DNA from: Archivesica marissinica
Lineage: Eukaryota > Mollusca > Bivalvia > Venerida > Vesicomyidae
Reading direction: 5' to 3'
Length of the DNA: 64,000 nucleotides
Assembly: GCA_014843695.1 (NCBI GenBank)
Contig: CM026402.1
Span: 17,205,545 to 17,269,544 of the forward strand
Part shown: positions 53,226-63,106 of the stretch, piece after piece
Numbering within the stretch: the first letter of the stretch is position 1
Layout of the letters: each line of letters opens with the position of its first letter
Made by a program: the position numbers and the translations under genes
The notes under the pieces: generated by a model
What the model saw: only the letters and a program-made list of their open reading frames with translations
Databases searched by the model: none
Told to the model about the DNA's origin: nothing

Positions 53226-53320
53226 ACAGTAAAACCCCTCTAATCCGGACTTCTTCCGGTTTGGACAAAAAGTCCGGTTTAGAGGGGGTTCCGGATTAGA
53301 GGTTTGTTTTATATTGAATA
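53226..53320. mobile_element. Pogo/Tigger-like terminal fragment
   Basis: TA then CAGTAAAACCCCTCTAATCC, followed by a hairpin GTCCGG...AGAGGGG and a second CCGGATTAGAGG. CAGT(g)AAACC-CTCTAATCC is a common Tigger-type end. The opposite end is not seen. Confidence 0.45.
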
Positions 53321-53382
53321 CAATAATACGTGTACAACATACTATGATGTACAGTAGAACATCTGAACTAAAGTAAAACAAA

Positions 53383-54915
53383 CCTAATTATACACTAGTA
53401 CACATGAGATATGTTATAATTATACACTAGTACACATGAGATATGTTATAATTATACACTAGTACACATGAGATATGTTATAATTATACACTAGTACACA
53501 TGAGATATGTTATAATTATACACTAGTACACATGAGATATGTTATAATTATACACTAGTACACATGAGATNNNNNNNNNNNNNNNNNNNNNNNNNNNNNN
53601 NNNNNNNNNNNNNNNNNNNNNNNNNNNNNNNNNNNNNNNNNNNNNNNNNNNNNNNNNNNNNNNNNNNNNNNNNNNNNNNNNNNNNNNNNNNNNNNNNNNN
53701 NNNNNNNNNNNNNNNNNNNNNNNNNNNNNNNNNNNNNNNNNNNNNNNNNNNNNNNNNNNNNNNNNNNNNNNNNNNNNNNNNNNNNNNNNNNNNNNNNNNN
53801 NNNNNNNNNNNNNNNNNNNNNNNNNNNNNNNNNNNNNNNNNNNNNNNNNNNNNNNNNNNNNNNNNNNNNNNNNNNNNNNNNNNNNNNNNNNNNNNNNNNN
53901 NNNNNNNNNNNNNNNNNNNNNNNNNNNNNNNNNNNNNNNNNNNNNNNNNNNNNNNNNNNNNNNNNNNNNNNNNNNNNNNNNNNNNNNNNNNNNNNNNNNN
54001 NNNNNNNNNNNNNNNNNNNNNNNNNNNNNNNNNNNNNNNNNNNNNNNNNNNNNNNNNNNNNNNNNNNNNNNNNNNNNNNNNNNNNNNNNNNNNNNNNNNN
54101 NNNNNNNNNNNNNNNNNNNNNNNNNNNNNNNNNNNNNNNNNNNNNNNNNNNNNNNNNNNNNNNNNNNNNNNNNNNNNNNNNNNNNNNNNNNNNNNNNNNN
54201 NNNNNNNNNNNNNNNNNNNNNNNNNNNNNNNNNNNNNNNNNNNNNNNNNNNNNNNNNNNNNNNNNNNNNNNNNNNNNNNNNNNNNNNNNNNNNNNNNNNN
54301 NNNNNNNNNNNNNNNNNNNNNNNNNNNNNNNNNNNNNNNNNNNNNNNNNNNNNNNNNNNNNNNNNNNNNNNNNNNNNNNNNNNNNNNNNNNNNNNNNNNN
54401 NNNNNNNNNNNNNNNNNNNNNNNNNNNNNNNNNNNNNNNNNNNNNNNNNNNNNNNNNNNNNNNNNNNNNNNNNNNNNNNNNNNNNNNNNNNNNNNNNNNN
54501 NNNNNNNNNNNNNNNNNNNNNNNNNNNNNNNNNNNNNNNNNNNNNNNNNNNNNNNNNNNNNNNNNNNNNNCACTAGTACACATGAGATATGTTATAATTA
54601 TACACTAGTACACATGAGATATGTTATAATTATACACTAGTACACATGAGATATGTTATAATTATACACTAGTACACATGAGATATGTTATAATTATACA
54701 CTAGTACACATGAGATATGTTATAATTATACACTAGTACACATGAGATATGTTATAATTTACACTAGTACACATGAGATATGTTATAATTATACACTAGT
54801 ACACATGAGATATGTTATAATTATACACTAGTACACATGAGATATGTTATAATTATACACTAGTACACATGAGATATGTTATAATTATACACTAGTACAC
54901 ATGAGATATGTACAT
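53383..54915. repeat. 32-bp satellite containing an assembly gap
   Basis: About 6 perfect copies before and 11 after the gap of TACACATGAGATATGTTATA, ATTATACACTAG (32 bp). The only change seen is one missing A near 54761. True copy number is unknown. Confidence 0.95.
53571..54570. other. Assembly gap, 1000 N
   Basis: Exactly 1000 N, a placeholder length. Both sides are the same satellite, so the gap marks an unresolved array. Frames called across it are meaningless. Confidence 0.99.
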
Positions 54916-55097
54916 GCAGTCAGGAACTATTGTATTATGCACTCCAGAGATAGCACAATGTTAATCCGGGTACACTGAATACAGTTGAATTAAAACTATC
55001 ATACTCTGAATTCACTAGTATTAGGATTAGCCTAATTAGCACATGCTTTTCAGGTGTAATAAAATATGAAGACGACATATAAAACACTCAATAGGCA
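54916..55097 (-). other. Probable 3' UTR of the adjacent LINE
   Basis: Sequence between the stop codon of the LINE ORF (55098) and the satellite. No ORF. Confidence 0.4.
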
Positions 55098-56285
55098 TTA
55101 TTTACAAAGATAAGAGGTAAGTCGTTGTAAAATACTAAAACAGGTTTTGGCAGCTAATCTAATAATGGGTGCATTTGTTAATATGAACTTAAGTTGTTCT
55201 TGACTAGACATATTAACAAAACCAGGTTGTATAAGTTGAGCTCTATCAAATAATATGTTTCTTAAATCATCATATAGGTTACATTCAAGGATAACATGTG
55301 ACTTATCTTCAATTGTGTTACATAATGTACATGTTCTGTCTTCTACTGGTAAGTTTTCGTATCTGCCAGTTTCAAGCCTTATAGGTGCTACGCCACATCT
55401 AAACTTACTAAATGCAGCCCGATGCGATCTAGACATAATAATTTTACAATAGTTTTCAGTTAAAAAGTGTTGTTTAAATGTACAGTAAGTCTTTAGCTTA
55501 TTCCTACCTCTCCCTGATGTACTATATGTTCTACTGATCGACTGGAGCCATTCCAGTTTATATTTAGACATATATACATTTTCAATCTTCGGAATAATAT
55601 TATGTTTAGGTATGACATTATCCAGACTACAATATTGATATAATTCAACTTCTGTACGTGTTTTTCGAACATTATAAAACCAATTGCTACATTTCATGTT
55701 TGCTAAGTAGTTTGCCCAGACTGCCGTTCCTCGATTGATTCGGTCTGAATTCATATGGGATATACGAGACCAAAGACGGGCAATAGAATTTAACTGACGA
55801 ACATATGGCGGTAACCATGCGATTTCACCGGCAACGGCCGCGTTTGCAGTGTATTTGCCAACTCTTAGAAAGAACTGCATGGCACGATTTTGAACCGCAT
55901 TGATGCAAGAGTAGTGTCTGTATCCCCAAATTGCTGCACCGTAATCAATAACGGGCCACACAATGGAGTCGTATAGTTTGGTAAATACATTATATGGAAT
56001 GCCACCAGCGGATTTACATTTAGCTATAAGAAGACCGAGCGCGCGACTAGTACTCTGAGCAACCATTGTAGCAGTTATATTATAATCTAGATGTTCATGC
56101 AACACAATACCAAGATATAAATATCTATCAACTATTTGTAGCTCGACAGCTCCACATGTAAACGAAATATTTGTTACCGGAGTAGATTCCTGGCAACAAT
56201 GAACTATTTTACTGTTGTCACTATTAATACACATACCATTTAAATTGCACCAATTGTTATGTAGTTCAGTGGCATGACATAACAA
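55098..56285 (-). CDS. LINE ORF2 C-terminal part, 5'-truncated but open
   Basis: 395 codons without a stop. It begins in the palm/thumb region just after the catalytic RT motifs (WCNLNGMCINSDNSKIVH), then DRYLYLGIVLHEHLDYN, FTKLYDSIVWPVIDYGAAIW and AVQNRAMQFFLRVGKYT. It ends with SRSHRAAFSKFRCGVAPIRL, CTLCNTIEDKSHVILEC and a final TCFSILQRL. This order is typical of non-LTR retrotransposon ORF2 after the FADD motif. Endonuclease and RT catalytic residues are absent, so no activity is expected. The first ATG (56285) lies at the truncation, not at a true start. A different family from the LINE at 40190. Related fragments at 46946-47822 and 26370-26430. Confidence 0.88.
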   Translation of the reverse strand: MLCHATELHNNWCNLNGMCINSDNSKIVHCCQESTPVTNISFTCGAVELQIVDRYLYLGIVLHEHLDYNITATMVAQSTSRALGLLIAKCKSAGGIPYNVFTKLYDSIVWPVIDYGAAIWGYRHYSCINAVQNRAMQFFLRVGKYTANAAVAGEIAWLPPYVRQLNSIARLWSRISHMNSDRINRGTAVWANYLANMKCSNWFYNVRKTRTEVELYQYCSLDNVIPKHNIIPKIENVYMSKYKLEWLQSISRTYSTSGRGRNKLKTYCTFKQHFLTENYCKIIMSRSHRAAFSKFRCGVAPIRLETGRYENLPVEDRTCTLCNTIEDKSHVILECNLYDDLRNILFDRAQLIQPGFVNMSSQEQLKFILTNAPIIRLAAKTCFSILQRLTSYLCK

Positions 56286-56397
56286 AATGAATTGCTACAA
56301 TGTTATAACCGTTTACTAAATAAATAAATACAACTGGTTGACATGGTTAATTTGCATACAATGCGTAGTTTGACGAAGTTTAATAAGCATGTGGTCC

Positions 56398-56660
56398 GCC
56401 TCTGTGGTCGAGTGGTTAAGGTCGCTGACTTGCATACCACTGTAACCTATCATCACTGATGGTCACGGGTTCGAGCCATGCTCAGGCCGTGTCTCATTTA
56501 TATGAAACAGTTGGCAGTTTCTTACGGAGGCTGGTGCACCAAGTACTGGTTAACCGCTGGAGCCTGCCCAGGAAAGGTGTTGTTAGGTAAATTGCCCGCC
56601 GGTGATATAGTCCGATATGGTGCTGGTGCAGGCGTAAAGCCCGAAATATAAATATATTAA
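56398..56660 (+). mobile_element. SINE family E, variant tail
   Basis: Head GCCTCTGTGGTCGAGTGGTT, AAGGTCGCTGACTTGCATAC, GGGTTCGAGCCATGCTCAG. The 3' part differs from copies 1-2: GCCCGCCGGTGATATAGTCC ... GCGTAAAGCCCGAAATATAA, shared with the split copy at 61887-61999. So family E has two tail subfamilies. Confidence 0.9.
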
Positions 56661-57398
56661 TAAACATGTGATAAACATATGCCACAACTCCATCCTATTA
56701 GAGGGTAATGTTAATTTTGTTTATTTTTTCTTATTTTTATTTTTCAACATTTTTTTTTACCGTATTTGCCCCATTTTTTATCAGACACAGTCAAATTTAG
56801 GAGGGAACTTTTTTTGTGCAGAGCACTATGTAATAACATATAGGAGAAATAGAATACAGACATATGTGGTCGTATTACAAGGAAATACATCAACGAATCA
56901 GTTTCAATTATAGATAGGTATTATCGTATAGGGTTTCTCCGATAATATTCGAATATAGCGTAATAATGAATGAACGTTTCTATGGTTTCTTCAATATATA
57001 AAACCTTTTTAAACGAATCGCTTAGGCTTCTTGTATGATGCGGTGAATTTAGTTGCTAATGGCTAAGACGCGTTGTAATTTGAAAAGCGGGGTCAGACCA
57101 TTAAATAAAAAACACTTACATGTTTTCCATAATGGACACATTTTACTAGAATATCATTAGCTAAAGTAGGTGATGACGTCATTGGGAATAGGTCAATCTT
57201 ATGGTATCGTCATGTATTAAACTGTCTGCTGCTTCATACCTAGCTATGACCAACACTAAGCGTTCTTATCAAGCCATAGTGAACGTTGCAAGTACCGCTC
57301 ATAATGTCACATTATGCTAGGTTACAAGGGGTTAAGCTCTGTGCATGCTGGGTAAAATAATAAAGGCTATAAATAATTGTAGCAGACGACAATTTCAT
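56661..57398. other. Spacer, nothing recognised
   Basis: T-rich tracts and short frames only. Confidence 0.35.
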
Positions 57399-57498
57399 TA
57401 ACTGAAAACTCTGGAAATATGTCATTGAATTTCACTAAAATTGTGTTTTAAAGACACAATTCTAATGAAATTAGATGACATATTTGACTGTCAGTTAT
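57399..57498. mobile_element. Foldback MITE-like element
   Basis: About 45-base arms: TAACTGAAAAC-CTGGAAATA, TGTCATTGAATTTC... against the complement of ...GAAATTAGATGACATATTTG, ACTGTCAGTTATA, around a TTTTAAAGA centre. No ORF. Confidence 0.65.
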
Positions 57499-57539
57499 AC
57501 AGTTAGCGTGCAAAGAGTTAATAGCCTACTGCATGGTAT

Positions 57540-57945
57540 GATAAATAGTAGCTGTAAACATTCCCATAAACTTTTTGATACCCGTAGACAACATAACCAG
57601 ATACACAGACCCATATTGTTATAAACACATCCCTGTCAACAAAGATTCATACAAATTCTCTTTTTATCCAAGAACCGTCATCCAATGGAACTTGTTACCC
57701 CTTGCCGCACATGAAGCAATAACAGTTGATGGCGTTAAAGCACTTATCCCTGTTTCTGCCCTCCCGACCATGATCTAAAGCATTCATTCTATGTACAAAA
57801 TCTTAAACAAGCACTGTAGTATATTTGTCTCTGGACATTCATTTATTTGTTAATTAATCATTGTAAATATGATCATCTCATTCACCAGCGACGACACATA
57901 ATCCTCAATATTGAGGGAGTGCCGAAATCACCAAGAAGAAGATAA
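57540..57945 (+). pseudogene. LINE ORF2 C-terminal fragment with 3' UTR
   Basis: The plus frame contains RYTDPYCYKHIPVNKDSYKF and SFYPRTVIQWNLLP, the F-F-P-R-T-I--WN-LP signature found near the C-terminus of many invertebrate non-LTR retrotransposons, ending at 57778. Downstream a 3' UTR runs to ATTGAGGGAGTGCCGAAATC and a short AGAAGAAGAT repeat. Everything upstream is lost. Confidence 0.7.
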
Positions 57946-58030
57946 TAGAGCATACACATGAAACGAGTCAAAGCTTTTGTGACAAACAAATAAACAAACA
58001 GAGAATATATTTGTTCAATAAAATGTAATA

Positions 58031-58184
58031 CACTCAAACCTGGCTTAAGCAACCAAAGTGGTTGTTTAACACAGTTAGCTGCTTAATAGAGGTCAAAAGT
58101 ATAATAAAAGAACATATCTGGAAACTGGCTGCTTAATACAGGTTGGCAGCTTAATAGAGCTAATCACTAACACATGTTTGACTG
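58031..58184. mobile_element. MITE family M5 (TA target), copy 3
   Basis: 154 bp between TA dinucleotides. Left CACTCAAACCTGGCTTAAGC, right ACACATGTTTGACTG. About 24 bp shorter than copies 1 and 2 owing to internal deletion. Confidence 0.85.
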
Positions 58185-58284
58185 TACATCTATCCATATT
58201 CCTCATGTGTATTTTGGTGTGTCAGACAGTAGCCTCGTTGAATGGGTATACCTAGAAATACTCAGTTCAGTAAAATAGATCTGT

Positions 58285-58420
58285 CATGTATGTCTGTTTG
58301 TCCGTCTGTCTGCCTGCCTGCCCCTGTCTGCCTGCCTGCCTGGCCTGACTGCCTGTCTGCCCCTGCCTGACTGACTGCCTGTGCTGCCTGCCTTTGCTGC
58401 CTGCCTGCCTGCTCGGAACC
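58285..58420. repeat. (CTGC/CTGT)n tetranucleotide tract
   Basis: Imperfect CTGTCTGCCTGCC repeats with interspersed CCCC and CTGA. Confidence 0.9.
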
Positions 58421-58930
58421 TCACCCCATCTGTTGACTACTTTCCCGTAGCGCTCATATATCGTAAGTTCATAATATAGTTCATTGCTCTCTTCAGTTAC
58501 TTAGGTATGTACATTTAAGTATATGTATCCCTGAGGTATCCGAAATGTCACACTTAAAAGTTTTTTTGATTAAACATAATCAAAGCATATTGTATACATG
58601 TACCTTAAAAGCCAATAGAACACAACAGAACATGTTTATTTGGATGCTTTGTATTTTCAGTTATAAATGATGACACACTTGCCTAGTTATTTTATGTATG
58701 CGGTATATAAAACGGTGCACCGGTATGATATGACAACAATGGGAGAAACTGAAAGGATTAGTCAATCGTTTCCGACATATATCATTTAAAAGTATTCCAT
58801 GTTCACATAATATTGCCTGTATTCTAGGAACAGACGGAATTCTCATATTTAGGAACCATTACAATATTACATTTATCACAGTCCACTTACGCACAGCATT
58901 GTCAAATTACTACCAACTCCATTACTCTCA
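58421..58930. other. Spacer, nothing recognised
   Basis: No supported exon. A 61-codon minus-strand frame at 58661-58846 has no domain feature. Confidence 0.35.
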
Positions 58931-58978
58931 TTTATATGAAAAATTTGGCTGTTTCTTACGGAGGTTGGTGCACCCAAG
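58931..58978 (+). mobile_element. SINE family E, left piece (interrupted)
   Basis: CATTTATATGAAAAATTTGG, CTGTTTCTTACGGAGGTTGG, TGCACCCAAG: central body of family E. It continues at 61887 on the far side of the pogo element. Confidence 0.85.
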
Positions 58979-58980
58979 TA

Positions 58981-61884
58981 GGGGAGGGTGGGGCTATAAG
59001 TCACAAAATTTACTAATTGGACCAACTACAGCTCCTACTTACTAACATGAAAAACGTTTCAAAACTAAACTTTCCATTTATATTTCAAGTAATAATTGAA
59101 CAGATCATATTACACATAACTACATTATTTATCAGAATATTACAACATATTGTATTCAATATCAAGTGAGACTTTTTGCCCCCGCCTCGGGGTTAGTTGT
59201 CACAATCCTTGGGGTAAATTGTCACATACCATTTGCACCACAATAAACTTTAATTTCAATGGAAATAATAAGACATTCTTAAGTCTAAGTATATTTAAGC
59301 CAATATTTAACAACCTCCACCATGCAAAGTATGTGGTATGTCATGTTGGCTATTCTATGCAGACCTACAAGCTACTGCACATTGTAAGCAGACAACCGAG
59401 AGGAGTGAAAGGCAAAACATTTTGCTGATCGTTTCGTTTTCCCACAATCTGGAATTGGCAACTTGAAGACAACATCCTCTAGTGGATGAATGCAAGTATC
59501 GGGGTTTTCAGGAAAATAAAACTGCACATTTTCAAATTTATCAGAACATTTTTTCCGCATAAAAGTGGATCTTATCTCCTTTTCTGTGACTTCCAAAACT
59601 CTCCCAACGTAATATTGTGTGGCTCGCTCACTTTCAAATTTCACAAGAATGTGGTCATCAATACCAATGTCGTCAAGACTGATTGATGTCTGTACATGAC
59701 TTCCATCATCTGAGTATTCATCGCTGCTATCATCACACAAGGCTGTTTCGTCTAGACATACTTCATCTTCACTTGATGATTCTGGTTCTGGGGTATTTTT
59801 AGTTTTCTTTTGATACTGTAGCACTCGTTTGGTTGCTGGTTTCTTCCCCTTTGTTTTAATGTTCTTTTCTTCTTCGATCCTTATTTTAACAGGTGTGTCA
59901 GTGTATATCTCAGATTTCCCCTTCTTTCTTTTAATTGAACCCTCCTTCCTTGCTCCAAGATGCCCAAATGGTCGTAGGGTTTCTGGTTGTACCACACTCT
60001 GTGTAGGACTATGTGTGACTGATGATGAGGTAGAATGCATGATTGTCTCCACCTGCAGAGTTGTACTTGTGGTGGGGATATGATCATCAGTAAGAGGGGA
60101 ATCTGGTTGTTGCACTTCTTGAATTGGCCGATCTGTTGCATATGTTGACATGAACTGGTCTGGGTGAATATGCTTCTATCAAACGGATAGATGCCAGTTA
60201 CCCTGAATCCAGATCTTATGTTTTCAGGTGTCATTGCCTTGGGAAAAGCATAGGAAACCAGCTTGGGGATGATATGGTTAGTCATCGATTTTCCTACATT
60301 TTCTTTCTCGCGCATCCAATTGTCTACCGCCTGATTATAGAAGGTTTTAAAAGGTCCATAGACGGTCCTATCAAGTGGTTGCAAATTGTGTGAGCAGTGA
60401 GGTGGGAAGCTAAGCAGAGTGATGCTGTTTTCTTTGGCAAATGTTATGCACTCTAGAGATATGTGCGATACATGGTTGTCTAGCAGCAGGGGGATGGGTT
60501 TGGCCTCTGATGGTGTTGCATACTTCACAAAGTGTTTCATGTATTTCACAAAGGTATCTGCAGTCATCCAACCAGTTGCTTTAGGATGGCCACTTGCATC
60601 ACTTCCTGGTGGCGCTGTGAGTAGCCAGTTATCTTGAACATTTACTCTGGGGAACACAAAATATGGTGGTATTGAATTTCCAATACCATTAACAGCACAA
60701 CATAATGTTACTAACGTACCACGTTCTTGGCTCACTACTGAACCAACTTGTTTAGTGCCCTTTTCTGCAAGAATTTTGGATGGTCGCTGAACAGTGTTAC
60801 ATCTAGATTTGATCTGGTCCATAGCTAGGGTTCCTTCTCAGTACATTGTCAAGATTGTCCATGAATGCTTTGACATTGTGCTGGTTGAAGTTTGCCATTC
60901 TCTGGATTGAAGTTGCTTCTGGTGTTCTCAGGGATATTGTATTATTTCTGTTAAGGAAACCCCTGGCCCAATCAGACCCTGCCATCTGATCTTTAGTCCA
61001 GGACTGTGGTATGTTAGTGATTGTGTTTGGCACTGCCATCCGATACGCCAGCCTCCGCAGATCAGTAAGTGTAATCCCATGGAATATTTTTGCAGCCTTC
61101 TTCACATACTCTGCCAGACTATCCTCCATAATTTTGGTCAGCACTTGGCGATGAGCGGTATAACCCAGCTGAACATCCTTCAGACTGTAGTTATTAGCTT
61201 TGTAGATTGGAATATATCGACTCAAAGTTTTGTAGTTGACGTCATTGTTGATGGATGATATTCTGATGCTCATGCCCCCAACAACCGCTTCAGCAGCAGC
61301 CTCCATCGCATCTTTGGAATACCGCCCACGTTCCGTTTTGCGCTTGTAGTTACGCATCTGCAAAGAAGTAAATACATAAGTTGCATTAATAATACAGTAA
61401 TTACATAACTTATGTATGACAGAAATTCAATATTATAACAATAAGATGGTTAATTTTAAATGGGACAGTTTACCCCCCATCCTTGGGGTAAATTGTCACA
61501 CATTGTGACAACATACCCCAAGGCAACGTTGGCTTCATATTTCCAAATTCAGGTCAAAGTGTTTCAAACATTTAAAACAGTAAGTTCATGTATCTATTAC
61601 TAATATGTTTCACTACTAATAGCAACAAAAGATTCTCTTAATGCTTATAAATACTGGTGTTATATCAAAATACCTACCTTGTCCAATTCGTCTTCACAGG
61701 AAGGTGAAATTCAGATTCTGAATATTGTTTTGTTTAGCTGCTGGAATCAATATGGCTGACCTCCAAGCATAAATATAAATGGGTACACACATTATATGAC
61801 GTCAGCATGTATTTCCTTCCACTGATTGTGCTAAATATAGGCTTGTGACAACTTACCCCTGTGACTTGTAACCCCACCCTCCCC
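58981..61884 (-). mobile_element. Pogo-like DNA transposon inserted in a SINE
   Basis: 2904 bp. Inverted repeats of about 26 bp: left GGGGAGGGTGGGGCTATAAG, right complement GGGGAGGGTGGGGTTACAAG, both followed by TCACA. Flanking TA (58979-58980, 61885-61886) is the target duplication; deleting the element rejoins the SINE CAAG-TA-CTGGTTAACC. Subterminal copies of CCTTGGGGTAAATTGTCACA occur inside both ends (59206 and 61482). A single transposase gene runs on the minus strand. Confidence 0.95.
59372..61357 (-). pseudogene. Pogo-like transposase, broken by two frameshifts
   Basis: The ATG at 61357 directly follows an acceptor-like TACTTCTTTGCAG, suggesting a 5' intron. Segment 1 (61357-60815): Psq-type helix-turn-helix (AAAEAVVGGMSIR...YKTLSRY) and CENP-B-type domain (GSDWARGFLNRNNTISLRTP, EATSIQR). 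It then stops at ...YGPDQI. Segment 2 (60822-60160) resumes one frame over at NTVQRPSKILAEKG and holds the DDE core: GNSIPPYFVFPR, LLLDNHVSH (second Asp), HNLQPLDRTVYGPFK (third Asp), FRVTGIYPFDRSIF. Segment 3 (60151-59372), in another frame, is an acidic/basic linker and C-terminus. The D-E-T-G stretch that normally supplies the first catalytic Asp, just before TTVQ-P-KI, is missing at the first break, so the enzyme should be inactive. Frame 3 takes over near 60160. Confidence 0.9.
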
Positions 61885-61886
61885 TA

Positions 61887-61999
61887 CTGGTTAACCGCTG
61901 GAGCCTGCCCAGGAAAGGTGTTGTTAAGTAAACTGCCCGCCGGCGATATAGCCCAAAAATGGTGCTGATACAGGCGTAAAACCCGAAATATAACATATA
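61887..61999 (+). mobile_element. SINE family E, right piece
   Basis: CTGGTTAACCGCTGGAGCCT ... GCCCGCCGGCGATATAGCCC ... GGCGTAAAACCCGAAATATA: the remainder of the SINE begun at 58931, of the same tail subfamily as 56398-56660. Confidence 0.9.
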
Positions 62000-62368
62000 A
62001 TATAACATAACTCCACTGTTCAACAAATGTGATTTATACATGGCCGTGTAGAGTCGTGACATGGACACACGAATGACTACACTCTGTATGTTGCTTTACT
62101 CTGGGGGGGGGGGGGACCACTCGTTAACTTTATTGATTCTATCCGAGTGCAAAAGTGAAACATAGGTTTCAGTTTAAGGCATATATTTTCATTTTCGGAA
62201 ATGACAACAGTACTCCTTACGTACACCATTGGTCTACACTTTGACATGTGCGTGGGACATATTATTAAGTCACGTGACCTTTATTGACAAGAACGCCGGA
62301 AGATTCTGCACAGGCTCGTTAGGTTCAGACTGCGTATTACAATACTGCGAGGTTATATTGGAAGAGGG
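62000..62368. other. Spacer with a poly-G run
   Basis: Contains a 12-base G run at about 62103. No exon recognised. Confidence 0.4.
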
Positions 62369-62720
62369 TAAACTACCGTTCTATGGGCAGGGTGACCAAT
62401 ATAGCTTGTAAACACGGTGCAGTAAACTACCGTTCTATGGGCAGGGTGACCAATATAGCTTGTAAACACGGTGCAGTAAACTACCGTTCTATGGGCAGGG
62501 TGACCAATATAGTTTGTAAACACGGTGTAGTAAACTACCGTTCTATGGGCAGGGTGACCATATAGCTTGTAAACACGGTGCAGTAAACTACCGTTCTATG
62601 GGCAGGGTGACCAATATAGCTTGTAAACACGGTGTAGTAAACTACCGTTCTATGGGCAGGGTGACCAATATAGCTTGTAAACACGGTGTAGTAAACTACC
62701 GTTCTATGGGCAGGGTTACC
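62369..62720. repeat. 54-bp minisatellite
   Basis: About 6.5 copies of CTACCGTTCTATGGGCAGGG, TGACCAATATAGCTTGTAAA, CACGGTGCAGTAAA. One unit lacks an A (ACCATATAGC). Confidence 0.95.
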
Positions 62721-62852
62721 AATGTAGTGTAATAAGAAAATATGTACATTTATAGTTATTATTATTTACATTCAGACATTTGGACGCTTTCAGTTTCACC
62801 TTTAACATTGTGTGTTTGCATTCAACAGAAACCATGCAACTGTCCGAAAATG

Positions 62853-63106
62853 GACTGTCTGTCCGATTAGCGCAGTGGTTAGCGCGCTCGCTTCTCACAA
62901 ATGCGACCCGGGTTCGATCCTCGGATAGGGAAGTATGTGAGATGGTACGATGGTCGCCAGATCGGACAGGTGGGTTTTCTCCGGGTACTCTGGTTTCCGC
63001 CCACATGAATGATCACATATACGCTTTCATCCGAGCCAACGAGAGTGATTAATATAAGTTGTTAAAACTTGCTTCGCAATCGTTGTAATATAAATAAAGT
63101 TTAAAA
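62853..63106 (+). mobile_element. SINE family D
   Basis: Head TGTCCGATTAGCGCAGTGGT, TAGCGCGCTCGCTTCTCACA, CCGGGTTCGATCCTCGG. Body GGTGGGTTTTCTCCGGGTAC. Tail TCGTTGTAATATAAATAAAG then TTTAAA. Inverse orientation to 28189-28444. Confidence 0.92.

Noticed and set aside
53548..54640. Three ~350-codon frames
   Set aside because: They consist almost entirely of the N gap.
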